Positions 18,116 through 27,300 of a stretch of DNA of 64,000 nt are shown here, piece after piece; within the stretch, counting starts at the first letter, position 1; each line of letters opens with the position of its first letter. The notes under the pieces are model-generated. The model did no database searches. It was given only the letters and a program-made list of their open reading frames with translations, and had not been told where the DNA came from. This DNA comes from Paenibacillus phytohabitans (GTDB taxonomy: Bacteria > Bacillota > Bacilli > Paenibacillales > Paenibacillaceae): positions 53,403 to 117,402 of the forward strand of contig NZ_WHOB01000039.1 in NCBI RefSeq assembly GCF_013141775.1, read 5' to 3'. A program made the translations under genes and the position numbers.

Positions 18116-19165
18116 GTGGCGCTGCTGTACTATATCATCCAGTTTGTCTTTCATTTACTGGCCGCGGGCGGATTGTGGCTATTGGTGAAGCCGCTTATTG
18201 AGCGGCATTTATCGCAGTGGGGACAAAAGATGGATTTCCGGATGAACCTGAGGATGAGTCTGTTCGGCAAAAAGGTAAGCATGATTAATAAAAGAATGTG
18301 GCTATACCGCCATCTGGATGATTTGCTGTATTTTGCCCATAAGAGGTATGAGCCGGGAATCAGTGTTATGCGTTTTGTCACCCGTTCAGGCATGCTGTTC
18401 ACCGGGGTGTTTCTATCGGGTCTGCTGACTCTGCGGGAGCTGCCGGGACATATGAGCTTTAATAATCCTTTCCTGGAGGGGATTGTGTTAAATGACGGTA
18501 CAGCTGTGCAGGATGCTTGGCGGCTCCCGCTGTTTCTGGCAGTTCTCTCGGCAAGCATTCCATACTTACGGATGAGGTATACCTATGCTCAGAGGAAAGT
18601 GCGGGGGAGCTACGATCTGCTCGATGTGATCAAAATCGCCACCAAATTCACTCATTTATCTGCGGATTCCATTCTGTCGAGGACCAGTGATTTGCTGGCC
18701 GGGGATAATGTACTGAAGACTCCCTTGAAGCTGCTTGGAGCGGCGTTTGCCAATTACAGTAATGAACGGGAGCTGAATGAGGAGGCGGGGCGTTTTGCCG
18801 GAGCGATCGGAACGACCTTTGCCGTAGAATTCGTATCGGATCTGCTCTATTGCGAGAAGGAAGGCACACGTTATCTCAAAAGCTCGCTTATGATGCTTAA
18901 CCGCTCCATGGAGCAGCAACGGGAGACGATTCTGACGGTCAAAGCAAGCAGCAGGGATGCGATTAGCCTGGGGCTGTATGGAAATTTGGTTGTGCTGGTT
19001 TCTTCGGTTGGAACATTTATGTACATGCTGAAGCCCGATGTCTATTTCAAACTGCAGTTTGAGACTACCGTTGGTCTTACATTTATGATGGTCATCATTG
19101 CGGGAATGTTCATCTCGTTCATGATCAGTACCATCCTCGCCAGGCCCAAGCTGGACTACCACTAA
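18116..19165 (+). CDS. TadB-like platform membrane protein (locus 2, divergent)
   Basis: A 349-aa membrane protein between the secretion ATPase and a TadC-like protein. Hydrophobic segments lie at about 4-25, 92-108, 135-150, 278-300 and 316-340, with a cytoplasmic helical region around 160-270 (RGSYDLLDVIKIATKFTHLS and RYLKSSLMMLNRSMEQQ). Sequence similarity to TadB is faint; the call leans on position and topology. GTG start, 3 bp after the ATPase stop with GGGAGGGGG just before. It would form the assembly platform with the next protein. Confidence 0.6.
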   Translation: MALLYYIIQFVFHLLAAGGLWLLVKPLIERHLSQWGQKMDFRMNLRMSLFGKKVSMINKRMWLYRHLDDLLYFAHKRYEPGISVMRFVTRSGMLFTGVFLSGLLTLRELPGHMSFNNPFLEGIVLNDGTAVQDAWRLPLFLAVLSASIPYLRMRYTYAQRKVRGSYDLLDVIKIATKFTHLSADSILSRTSDLLAGDNVLKTPLKLLGAAFANYSNERELNEEAGRFAGAIGTTFAVEFVSDLLYCEKEGTRYLKSSLMMLNRSMEQQRETILTVKASSRDAISLGLYGNLVVLVSSVGTFMYMLKPDVYFKLQFETTVGLTFMMVIIAGMFISFMISTILARPKLDYH

Positions 19166-19176
19166 GGTGATGAATA

Positions 19177-20046
19177 ATGGATAGATTACTACTTTTGATA
19201 GCTGTAACAGGTATTGTGTATCTCGCTCTATTGGTTTTTGTCAGCAGCAGCAGCCGTCAGGAACGTTATGTGCTCCGGCTCGGCGTGAAATGGAAGGCCT
19301 TCGGGGAACGGGTGCAGAATGAACGGCTGCAGCACTTGCTGAATCAGAGCGGTCTGCCCATATCAGCAGCCAAAATCACACTGTTCCGGTACTCGGCGGC
19401 TCTGATTTATCTGCTGGTTCAGACGGCAGGTGACTTCGTACGTTCAGAGTCTTTGTCTATTTATGATCCGCTTATTGCTGCGCTTATTCTCCTGATTACC
19501 AGTCCGCAGCGGGTTCTGCCGCTTGGCTGGCTGCTGGTCTGGCTGCATCAGAAGACACTTATTCAAAAAGACGGGGAGCTGATTTCCTTCATCCGTCTCT
19601 ATGAGAATAACCGGTTGCGCAAGCGCGGGTATGTGGAGTTTGGAGCCTTTTGTGCAGGGACAGCCAGCCACTTCAATTATATCCGTCAGGATCTATATGA
19701 GCTCTCGGAAAGGGCGGTAGATGAGGGAATCGAACGGGCGATTGAATGGTTTTGCGGCAAATTTCCCGAGAACCACGCTTTTATCAACGATATCCGTTCG
19801 ATTCTGCTGGCGACGGAGGGCATGGATGATGATCATGAAGCAGCGAATTATTTAAGGGAGCAGGGCAAGATTATCACCAAAATATCGAGCGACCAATATC
19901 TGAAGAAATGGTCCTTCATCGGCGATGTATCGACCATCATTAATGTAATTCCGTCTATCGCTACCTTCCTGATGATTGTATGTCTGGCTATGCAGTACAT
20001 TATGCTGATTAAGGGCAATTTTAGCGGTGTGGGGATGTTTCAATGA
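19177..20046 (+). CDS. TadC-like platform membrane protein (locus 2, divergent)
   Basis: A 289-aa protein with an N-terminal membrane segment (about 2-21), two segments around 68-125, a cytoplasmic domain (about 125-255, including KDGELISFIRLYENNRLRKRG) and a C-terminal membrane helix (about 250-275). The arrangement is that of F-domain platform proteins, and the locus order supports it. ATG start after AAGGTGATG, 11 bp past the upstream gene. Followed by the small pilin-like genes. Confidence 0.6.
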   Translation: MDRLLLLIAVTGIVYLALLVFVSSSSRQERYVLRLGVKWKAFGERVQNERLQHLLNQSGLPISAAKITLFRYSAALIYLLVQTAGDFVRSESLSIYDPLIAALILLITSPQRVLPLGWLLVWLHQKTLIQKDGELISFIRLYENNRLRKRGYVEFGAFCAGTASHFNYIRQDLYELSERAVDEGIERAIEWFCGKFPENHAFINDIRSILLATEGMDDDHEAANYLREQGKIITKISSDQYLKKWSFIGDVSTIINVIPSIATFLMIVCLAMQYIMLIKGNFSGVGMFQ

Positions 20047-20107
20047 GTGAATTTTTGTATATTCAAACAGCACTTAAAAATATAAAATAAAAAGGGAGAT
20101 ATTAACA

Positions 20108-20317
20108 ATGAAAAAGGACGCTATTTCTACTGGTTTATTTATCGCTATCGGATTTCTGTGTGTGGCTATCGTAATCGCAATTCTGATTCCTGTCGTACGG
20201 GACGTAATCGACGATGCAGATGATAACAGACCGCTCATTCCGGCGGTTAGCCTGGTTGAGCCGTCAGGCTCGGGGGAAGCAGCCGTAACGTATACCATCG
20301 TTCCTCCTTTGGTTTAA
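20108..20317 (+). CDS. Small pilin-like peptide A (locus 2)
   Basis: A 69-aa peptide: MKKDAISTG, one long hydrophobic helix (about 9-30) and a short polar tail ending in TYTIVPPLV. It sits exactly where the Flp pilin gene lies in locus 1. Unlike Flp pilins it lacks the glycine and glutamate +5 processing motif, and the locus has no prepilin peptidase, so the peptide probably stays uncleaved. ATG start behind AAAGGGAGA. It is paralogous to the 47-aa peptide encoded next: MKKDAISTGLFIAIGF versus MKKDSISVALFLAIGF. Confidence 0.7.
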   Translation: MKKDAISTGLFIAIGFLCVAIVIAILIPVVRDVIDDADDNRPLIPAVSLVEPSGSGEAAVTYTIVPPLV

Positions 20318-20322
20318 CGGAG

Positions 20323-20466
20323 ATGAAGAAGGACTCGATTTCCGTCGCACTGTTTCTGGCTATTGGCTTTGTGATTGCGGGGATTTTTATCGCCGGGGCA
20401 ACAAGCATTATCGGCGGCAGCCAGGATGATATCATTACCCATGTCAAAGCAGTTGAACAGTATTAA
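20323..20466 (+). CDS. Small pilin-like peptide B, 47 aa (locus 2)
   Basis: A 47-aa peptide read directly from the sequence: MKKDSISVALFLAIGFVIAG, a continuing hydrophobic run to about residue 31, then a short charged tail ending KAVEQY. It is a shorter paralogue of the preceding gene, starting 5 bp after its stop. The only Shine-Dalgarno-like bases (GGAG) touch the ATG, so translation is probably coupled to the upstream gene. The pair may form a two-subunit filament or a membrane complex; this is inference. Confidence 0.65.
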   Translation: MKKDSISVALFLAIGFVIAGIFIAGATSIIGGSQDDIITHVKAVEQY

Positions 20467-20481
20467 AAGGAGGCGCTGCGC

Positions 20482-20862
20482 TTGAAGGCAACCGTCCTCC
20501 GGGCATTGTTTATGTGGCTGGTGCTGTTCATTATCCTGCAGCCGATTTTTACGTATATTGATTATCTGCTAGATTTGCAGGTCAAAGCTAATACATCTTA
20601 TATCACACAAAAGGCCGCAACCGAAGGAATGGTTACAGCCTCTATGAGAGGCGAGGTCATCTCGAACCTGAAGGCTGTCGGTTTTCCGGAGAACTCTATT
20701 GAAATTACTAGTAGTACGGAAATGATTCTTGAGCGCAAGCAGCGGATAGATGTGTATGTAACAGCGCCAAGGGTAAACCTGTTTCCCTACAATTTCTCCG
20801 GCGTCTCCCAGCCGACACGTTATTATGGGCACGGCTCGATCATGAGTGAATATCTCGATTAA
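20482..20862 (+). CDS. Single-pass minor protein of locus 2 (TadE-like position)
   Basis: A 126-aa protein with a membrane helix at about 7-30 (ALFMWLVLFIILQPIFTYI) and an exported domain of about 95 residues. It has no clear G/E+5 site. Its size and place, right after the pilin-like peptides, match minor pseudopilins in tad loci. TTG start behind AAAGGAGGCGC. I recognise no family; the minor-pilin idea rests on position. Confidence 0.65.
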   Translation: MKATVLRALFMWLVLFIILQPIFTYIDYLLDLQVKANTSYITQKAATEGMVTASMRGEVISNLKAVGFPENSIEITSSTEMILERKQRIDVYVTAPRVNLFPYNFSGVSQPTRYYGHGSIMSEYLD

Positions 20863-20882
20863 CTAAGGGATGAAGCTGAACA

Positions 20883-21380
20883 ATGGATTATATTATTAAG
20901 CTGGCATTTGTCCTGCTGATCTTTATCTACTCCTGGTTTTTTCAAATTCAGAATCAGGAGTGGGACATCATGCGCAGTATGCTCAAGGATGCCAACAATA
21001 TGGCGGTTCACGATGCATCACAGGAGTTAAACGAAGCAGCACGGGCACAAGGTAGGTTGATTATTGACCCATCTGCGGCGTATGAGACCTTCCGCCAAAC
21101 GCTGCAAAGTAATCTGGGACTGGACGACGGCTTATCCCCCTTAGCGGGGAGCCGGCTCCAGGCTCAAGTGAGGATCGTCAAGTTCGACATTGTGGATGAA
21201 GCAACGGGAGATATGTTTCCCATGCTCTATGAAGACCCTGCTTACGGCATTACCAAATACATACAGGGACCTTCGGTCATCGCGGTTATTGAAACGGAGC
21301 ATCCGGTCCTGATCTCCAGAAACAAAGTACAAGAAGCAATTACCGTGCCGGCAGTTCAAGAATATAAGCTGAATCATTAG
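20883..21380 (+). CDS. Single-pass exported protein of locus 2
   Basis: A 165-aa protein with a membrane helix at about 4-22 and an exported domain that begins with a helical, charged stretch (MRSMLKDANNMAVHDASQEL), much like the segment after the helix in TadE/TadG proteins (LARAAVRSV type). The rest is probably beta-rich. ATG start after AAGGGATGAAG. It closes the block of likely machine components before the large secreted proteins. Confidence 0.65.
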   Translation: MDYIIKLAFVLLIFIYSWFFQIQNQEWDIMRSMLKDANNMAVHDASQELNEAARAQGRLIIDPSAAYETFRQTLQSNLGLDDGLSPLAGSRLQAQVRIVKFDIVDEATGDMFPMLYEDPAYGITKYIQGPSVIAVIETEHPVLISRNKVQEAITVPAVQEYKLNH

Positions 21381-21433
21381 TCATATTAGCTTCGGTTCTG
21401 ACTCAACTACTACAATTAAGGGAGAGTACGATT

Positions 21434-22081
21434 ATGAAAAAGACGATGCTCAGCAAAACAATGATGGGGAGAACAGCTGTGAAAGCCATACTGGCAACAG
21501 CATTGTTAGCCGGTGGAATTGTAGGTCAAGTTGGGGCTGTCAGTGCAACAGCTGCAAAGCCGACGGCGGCTCCGATTATGAGGGATAATCTTTCGAAGTA
21601 TGGGTTGGTGAAAGATGTGGAGCTTCCGGTAACAGTTGAGGCTGGGGGACTTAGTTATACGCTGGAGAAGATTATGATTTATGATTTTAATTCTAAAGAT
21701 GCGCAGGGTTTGATCAAGAGATTCAACTACTCTCCTAGCTCGGGCATGTACTTAAACCCTAAATCGATGATTTGGACTAAAATAATCATCAAGAACAACA
21801 GTAAAAAAACCATTGATAATTTTGATGGTAAATCAAAGTGGTCAATACAAACGGCAGATTTTGATCAAACCGATCCCATTCAATCATGGTCTAAAATTGG
21901 TAAAACTAATGATAAAGAGGCTCTTAATGCCTACAAACTAAAACCTGGAGAGTCGCTTAGTACTTACCAAGCTTATTATTATACTGGAAAATTTGATTAC
22001 CTGGCTATCCGGATATTTTATGCAGGTGATTTTAGTGAAAAGTATATGGTACTTCCTGCTGAATTGAGAGAGGTTAAATGA
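21434..22081 (+). CDS. Secreted protein of unknown function (locus 2)
   Basis: A 215-aa protein with a signal peptide (about 1-40: basic start, then AVKAILATALLAGGIVGQVGA, likely cut near SATAA). The mature part has one beta-rich domain with conserved-looking IWTKIIIKNNSKKTIDNF and a LKPGESLSTYQAYYYTG segment, resembling small DUF4352-like extracellular domains; that likeness is weak. From about 21690 onward the DNA turns clearly A/T-rich, in contrast to the operon upstream. The ATG follows AAGGGAGAG. The stop overlaps the next start as ATGA. Confidence 0.7.
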   Translation: MKKTMLSKTMMGRTAVKAILATALLAGGIVGQVGAVSATAAKPTAAPIMRDNLSKYGLVKDVELPVTVEAGGLSYTLEKIMIYDFNSKDAQGLIKRFNYSPSSGMYLNPKSMIWTKIIIKNNSKKTIDNFDGKSKWSIQTADFDQTDPIQSWSKIGKTNDKEALNAYKLKPGESLSTYQAYYYTGKFDYLAIRIFYAGDFSEKYMVLPAELREVK

Positions 22082-24333
22082 AAAAAAAACTCCTTCTATT
22101 AGTATCTATAATATTGTTTTTTTCTACATTATCCATACCTATAACTCAAGCTGCAAATTCGAAACAAGGGTCTATAAGTATACCTATTACTACTGGTTTA
22201 ACAGGATCAGATAATAGTGTGAAAACCTATTATCTAGATCTTCCAAGTGGAGTTTCAGGCAACGCAATAAGATCTGATACACTAAAATATACGGGGAATA
22301 ACGAGAAAATAAATCTTTCCGTTGAAAATGGGAAAATAAAAGTCACTTTAAAAGGAAGTTCAAATATAAAAGAATTAGATGTTCAAGGATACAGAGCATC
22401 ATTTGGCGCATATTACAGAACAGATATTTATAACTCTATCTGGTTGTATTCTGATGGAAGAAGATGGCAAATTAACGAATATGATGAGAAAAATAATCGA
22501 ATGAAGACAAAGGATGTGCCTGCTACTGATGGATCCCCTTCTAAAAGCCCTCCTTTAACAGTAGTATCAGCTGGGCCATTACAAGATACAGAATATTTGA
22601 AATGGTATAACGGTTCAAAAACTGAGGTAATTGAATCGCAATTTGTAAACACTAGTAGTATAGCTCCAGTTATAACTACATATTCAAGTTATGCAAATGG
22701 AGAACCGAAATTTAAAAATGGGAGAGTGATCATTAACTATTATATACCTAATACTGTTCCATTTTTATCAGAACCAGTTGATGGGTTATCTGGAAAGGCA
22801 GAAGGACGAAGGTACTTTGCATTTGCTAGTTATTATTATAAAGCGAAAGCCAACGTCACCACCTACAGCTACGGAGGCCTTGTCACCTTCGACTACGGCC
22901 TCCCCGATGAAGCGACCCTCACCGGTGCAGCAATCCTCGAAAAGCCCTCACCCAATCCGGCAAAGTTCGAGGATAAGGACGTGCCGGTACAAATTGACCT
23001 AAAAGGGGAGCTGTTGGCATATAAAGATTCGTCTAACATCGAAGAATGGGTGTTTTATGCCAAGGAAAAGGGGAATGAGAGCACACTGAAAACGCTAAAG
23101 GATTATTCTAAAACCCTTACGTCCTCAAAGAAAATAGATTTTACGATTCCAAAGTCAAAAGTGAAACCACCTAGTATCACACAGGAATACGAATTAAGTG
23201 TAGTCGTGAGGTTCAAGAAACCCGTTGTAACCAAAACGGGAACCATCACTTCATTGAAGGAGTCCTACAACGTTAAAGCCGGAGTGTATACAACTCCAAC
23301 TCCTCCAGGCGGGGACTTTCCAGGACCAACATCTCCTCCAAATCCTCCGCGAGAGCTGAAGCCACCGATTGCTCTTATCTCAGCGCCAAAGACGATTAAG
23401 GCAGGACAAGAGTTTGAAGCCAGCGGCGCAGGCTCCTATGATCTGGATGGCTTTATCAAAAGCTACTATTGGGACACGCCGAATGCTATAGGAGAATTGA
23501 CGGATCGGCCGCGGGGGACCCTTTGGTACGATAAGGAGCACTTAGGTAAGCAGTCGCTGGCACTTACGGTTTTGGATGATGATTCAATGTCCGGGAGCAC
23601 CAGTACTGAAATTACGGTCATTGAGCCGGTTCCGAATGCGTCCATTTATGCGGAAGGAACCTTGAAACAGAACCGGAAGGTCATTATTCGCAGTTATAGC
23701 AGCAGCCCTACACATTACCCGTTGGTAGATTCAAAAACTAAAATTACCATTACTGCCGTTTCTGGCGGGACCAACGCAGACATAAAATACAGCGGGTCGC
23801 TGAATGGTGTGCCAAGTAAAGATGTACTGTTTAAAAAGCCCGGCAGATATAAAGCAACAATCTATGTCGAGAATACCCTGGGGCTGTCTGCGAGCAACGA
23901 GGTGTCGTTTGATATTGTACCGGATGAGAAGCCCTTTGCTTACTTCACACTTCCTGGATCAGCGTATCGTAACCCTGCAGATGGCAATCAGGCGACGATC
24001 TCTATCGATGACATGTCCTATTCTCCGGATAAGGATATTGTGGCCCGGAGGCTATGGGAATATCGCTACGATTCGAATAACAACGGAAATTTTGCAGATG
24101 AGAGCTGGGTCATCTTTAGTAATGACAATTTAGATCATCTCAATCTTAAAGTGCGGGATGTTGGACAATACCACGTAAGGCTCACCGTGTTCGAAGAATT
24201 TGGTCAGCCCACGATTGATGAATTTGTTACCCAGGATGATCGCCAATCGAACAACTCAGACATCACACAGAATGCTATTGAACGAATCTTTAAGGTTAAA
24301 AATCAGGCGCCAGATGTGGATTGGTCATGGTAG
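22078..24333 (+). CDS. Large secreted PKD-like surface protein 1 (locus 2)
   Basis: A 751-aa exported protein with a signal peptide (about 1-25, ending TQAAN). Residues 26-260 form an A/T-rich-encoded, Y/S/N-rich domain. From about residue 261 the coding DNA changes abruptly to higher G+C. After a proline-rich linker (about 400-425) comes a PKD-like domain (about 425-515: PPIALISAPKTIKAGQEFEA, YDLDGFIKSYYWD, LTVLDDDS) and further beta-sandwich repeats. There is no LPXTG motif or C-terminal anchor. Nine A bases follow the ATG directly. It may be the cargo or tip protein of locus 2, possibly an adhesin; that is inference from context. Confidence 0.75.
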   Translation: MKKKLLLLVSIILFFSTLSIPITQAANSKQGSISIPITTGLTGSDNSVKTYYLDLPSGVSGNAIRSDTLKYTGNNEKINLSVENGKIKVTLKGSSNIKELDVQGYRASFGAYYRTDIYNSIWLYSDGRRWQINEYDEKNNRMKTKDVPATDGSPSKSPPLTVVSAGPLQDTEYLKWYNGSKTEVIESQFVNTSSIAPVITTYSSYANGEPKFKNGRVIINYYIPNTVPFLSEPVDGLSGKAEGRRYFAFASYYYKAKANVTTYSYGGLVTFDYGLPDEATLTGAAILEKPSPNPAKFEDKDVPVQIDLKGELLAYKDSSNIEEWVFYAKEKGNESTLKTLKDYSKTLTSSKKIDFTIPKSKVKPPSITQEYELSVVVRFKKPVVTKTGTITSLKESYNVKAGVYTTPTPPGGDFPGPTSPPNPPRELKPPIALISAPKTIKAGQEFEASGAGSYDLDGFIKSYYWDTPNAIGELTDRPRGTLWYDKEHLGKQSLALTVLDDDSMSGSTSTEITVIEPVPNASIYAEGTLKQNRKVIIRSYSSSPTHYPLVDSKTKITITAVSGGTNADIKYSGSLNGVPSKDVLFKKPGRYKATIYVENTLGLSASNEVSFDIVPDEKPFAYFTLPGSAYRNPADGNQATISIDDMSYSPDKDIVARRLWEYRYDSNNNGNFADESWVIFSNDNLDHLNLKVRDVGQYHVRLTVFEEFGQPTIDEFVTQDDRQSNNSDITQNAIERIFKVKNQAPDVDWSW

Positions 24334-24345
24334 AAAGGAAAGAAT

Positions 24346-27300
24346 ATGCAGAAATTTAACAAGGCACTCTCAATATTCATGGCTGCTGTGTTATTGCTTC
24401 TAACCTGGCCTGAAGCTTTTCCGGGAAAGGTGCAGGTAGCTGCTGCCGGTGATTCCAATGTAATCAACTATATTGATATTCATATTGAAGCCTTCAGTCA
24501 AACAAGAAAATGGGAACCCGCTATGGGTGGGATCGGTGATGTAAGTATTGAAATGCCGGGTCTTACCCTTAAAAATCTACGTTTTGATCTGACCACTCGT
24601 CACTTGGATTATGATATTGTTCCGGATGGGCCGATTGTTATGAAATCATCAAATCAGTATTGGTATAGTGATAACTCTAGAGCTAGAAAATTAGAAATAT
24701 ATACAGATTTGAGTTCACCGAGTTATAGCGGGATGTCACAGTTTGCCCAGTGGTTTGTTGATGAGTTCCCTGCTACATCAACTGTTAATACAATCACTTT
24801 TGATCCGTTGACCCCCCCTACAACCAAGTGGTATCAATCATGGCCATCGAACATTGACATACCCACTAAAGTAACAGTCTCCGTTGGAGTAGCTGATTAT
24901 CATTATCTATACACATTATCCAATGGTTGGTCGAATAGCACTGGTCGTTATTTTTACGATTTGCCGTTAATTATCAATTCAGCTCCAAGTCTAACCGTAA
25001 CGACTCCGAGCGAACAACAGCTAATTAACGAGCCAGGCTTCAGCGGGATGAATATTGAAGGATATGTACGCGATGTGGACAATAACGATGTGGTGGTCAG
25101 TGCGGAGATCCCGAATGTTTTCTACAAGAAAGTAACCATTCCGCAGGCATTATATAATAAACCATTCTCTATACCCATAGACGTTTTGGCAGACGGGATA
25201 CCTCCTGGACGGCATACGATCACTGTCAAAGTCGTAGATCCCTACAACTTTAAAGACGAGAGGACGCTAAATGTAAATGTGTCCTATAGGTTAAGGAATA
25301 AGTCTTTTATCTTAATCAATACACCTGTAGACATTTCGACATCCTACACAGATTATGAAGGGGACCCGAAGTATCAAGACAGGTACCGGTATGATCACGA
25401 CCCGAACTTTTTTGACAATTCGATGGGGATGATTGGGGACAGTGGGCTATGGCGGAATTCCCAATACCAGTCGTTCCCCTTCAGCGGGGTGTATACGGCC
25501 ACCTTCCAGGCTCGGGATAATCCGAAGAATGATAATCTGTTCGATGATTACCGGCTATGGAGCCGCGATAATTTATCATCCATGACGTTTCATGTACACC
25601 GGAAGCCGATTGCTCTGTTTAGTGCGAAGCTAACGGGGGGATGGCTGCAAATTACGGATAGTTCCTACGATCTTGATCATATCAAGGCGTATAACAAGGG
25701 CTTGATGGATTGGCAATGGCAATATAAAAAAACCGAATCCGAAATGTGGATGGACGGGCAACCGCCTGCCCAGCTGCCGATATCTGAGCAATATGATATC
25801 CGGCTGCGGGTGCGTGACGTGGACGGAGAAAACGGAGCAGGGGTCTGGAGTGATTGGTGTGTGCGGACCGTAGGCAGTGCCGGCAACCTTCCTCCGGTTG
25901 CGCTATTTACGGTAGAGCCGAATATCGTTTCTTACCGTAAAGCCACGACGGTTACCGATAAATCTTTTGACCCGGATAACGATCCGCTTGATGTGTATAG
26001 CTGGACGGTGGTTAAGGACGGCTGGCAGCAGGTATGGAGTCATTGGGGCGGGGCGGCTACACCTCCGAATATTGCTGCTTATGGAGTGGGGACATATCAA
26101 TTAACCTTACAGGTCCATGATAATCGGGGGCTTTGGTCAGAACCCTACAGCCAAACCGTGCAGGTCATGAATCATCCACCTGCAGCTGCGTTCTATATGC
26201 CATCTGAAGTGTACAGGGATACGGTAATTCCGCTGGAAAATTTGACACCCGATCCGGACGAGGACGGGGACGGACTGAGTTATGGCTGGAACGCACGGAT
26301 TAATAACTCCGGCTATTATTATACCAGCGGTAATCGGAGTCCAGTGATAACGGTCCGTGATTTAATTGCAAACTATGGGATATCACAGCAGCAGGCCATC
26401 TCTGATGGCTGGGAAATGCGGCTTACAGCATCGGATGGATCGCTGAGTTCGAATGCCACTCGGTTGTTTACGGTCAAGAATCATGTTCCAACGGCAGGAA
26501 TCAATGGGCCAGTGGTTGTATACCAATATGACAACAAAACCTACTATGGTGTGGATACGGATGAAGACTCGTCGGATACAAGCAGCTTACAATACTACTG
26601 GAAGGTTACCAGCAGCGATGGAACCACAACAATGTACCGCACAGCCAATATAAATATAGACTTCCCGGACACAGGGGCCTACACCATAGAACATTGGGTA
26701 GTGGATCAAATCGGTGCAAAGTCAAACGTGGCTAAGCTGAAGATTGATGTCATAGAAAATCAGGCTCCAGCTATCACGCTTACGGCTCCGGCAGGTACAG
26801 TTACAAATCCAACAGTTTTGGATGCAGAGCTGCAGGGCGATCCTCTCATTGGGTGGAACTACAGTGACCCGGAGAACGATCCGCAGGAGAAATACCGGCT
26901 GGAGTTCTTCGCGGCAGATGGACAGTTGGCCAAAACAGTCGAGAATACAGATTCTACCGGCGGCTTGCGGCAGTATAAGGTGCCTAATCCCACCTTTGAA
27001 CGGTTCGCGATCTTCAGCCTATACGCCCGGGCTTATTCAAAAGGCTCCTGGTCAGAAGTCTCCAATGAAAAAGCCTTCATCATCGATAATCCGCCGCATG
27101 CCGGTTTTACCCTGATGACGGATACGGGCCGCAATGCAGCAGCGGTACCCATTTACCGGACGGATGTACTGCAGATCACCAGCACTGCAACCGATGCGGA
27201 TATCCCGAAGGGCGACAGTATTAAACACCAATATTTCCTGAAGCCTTCAAGCGGGACGGAAGGGCTGGCCAGCGTACAGGAGAGCTTCACCAAGCAGTTC

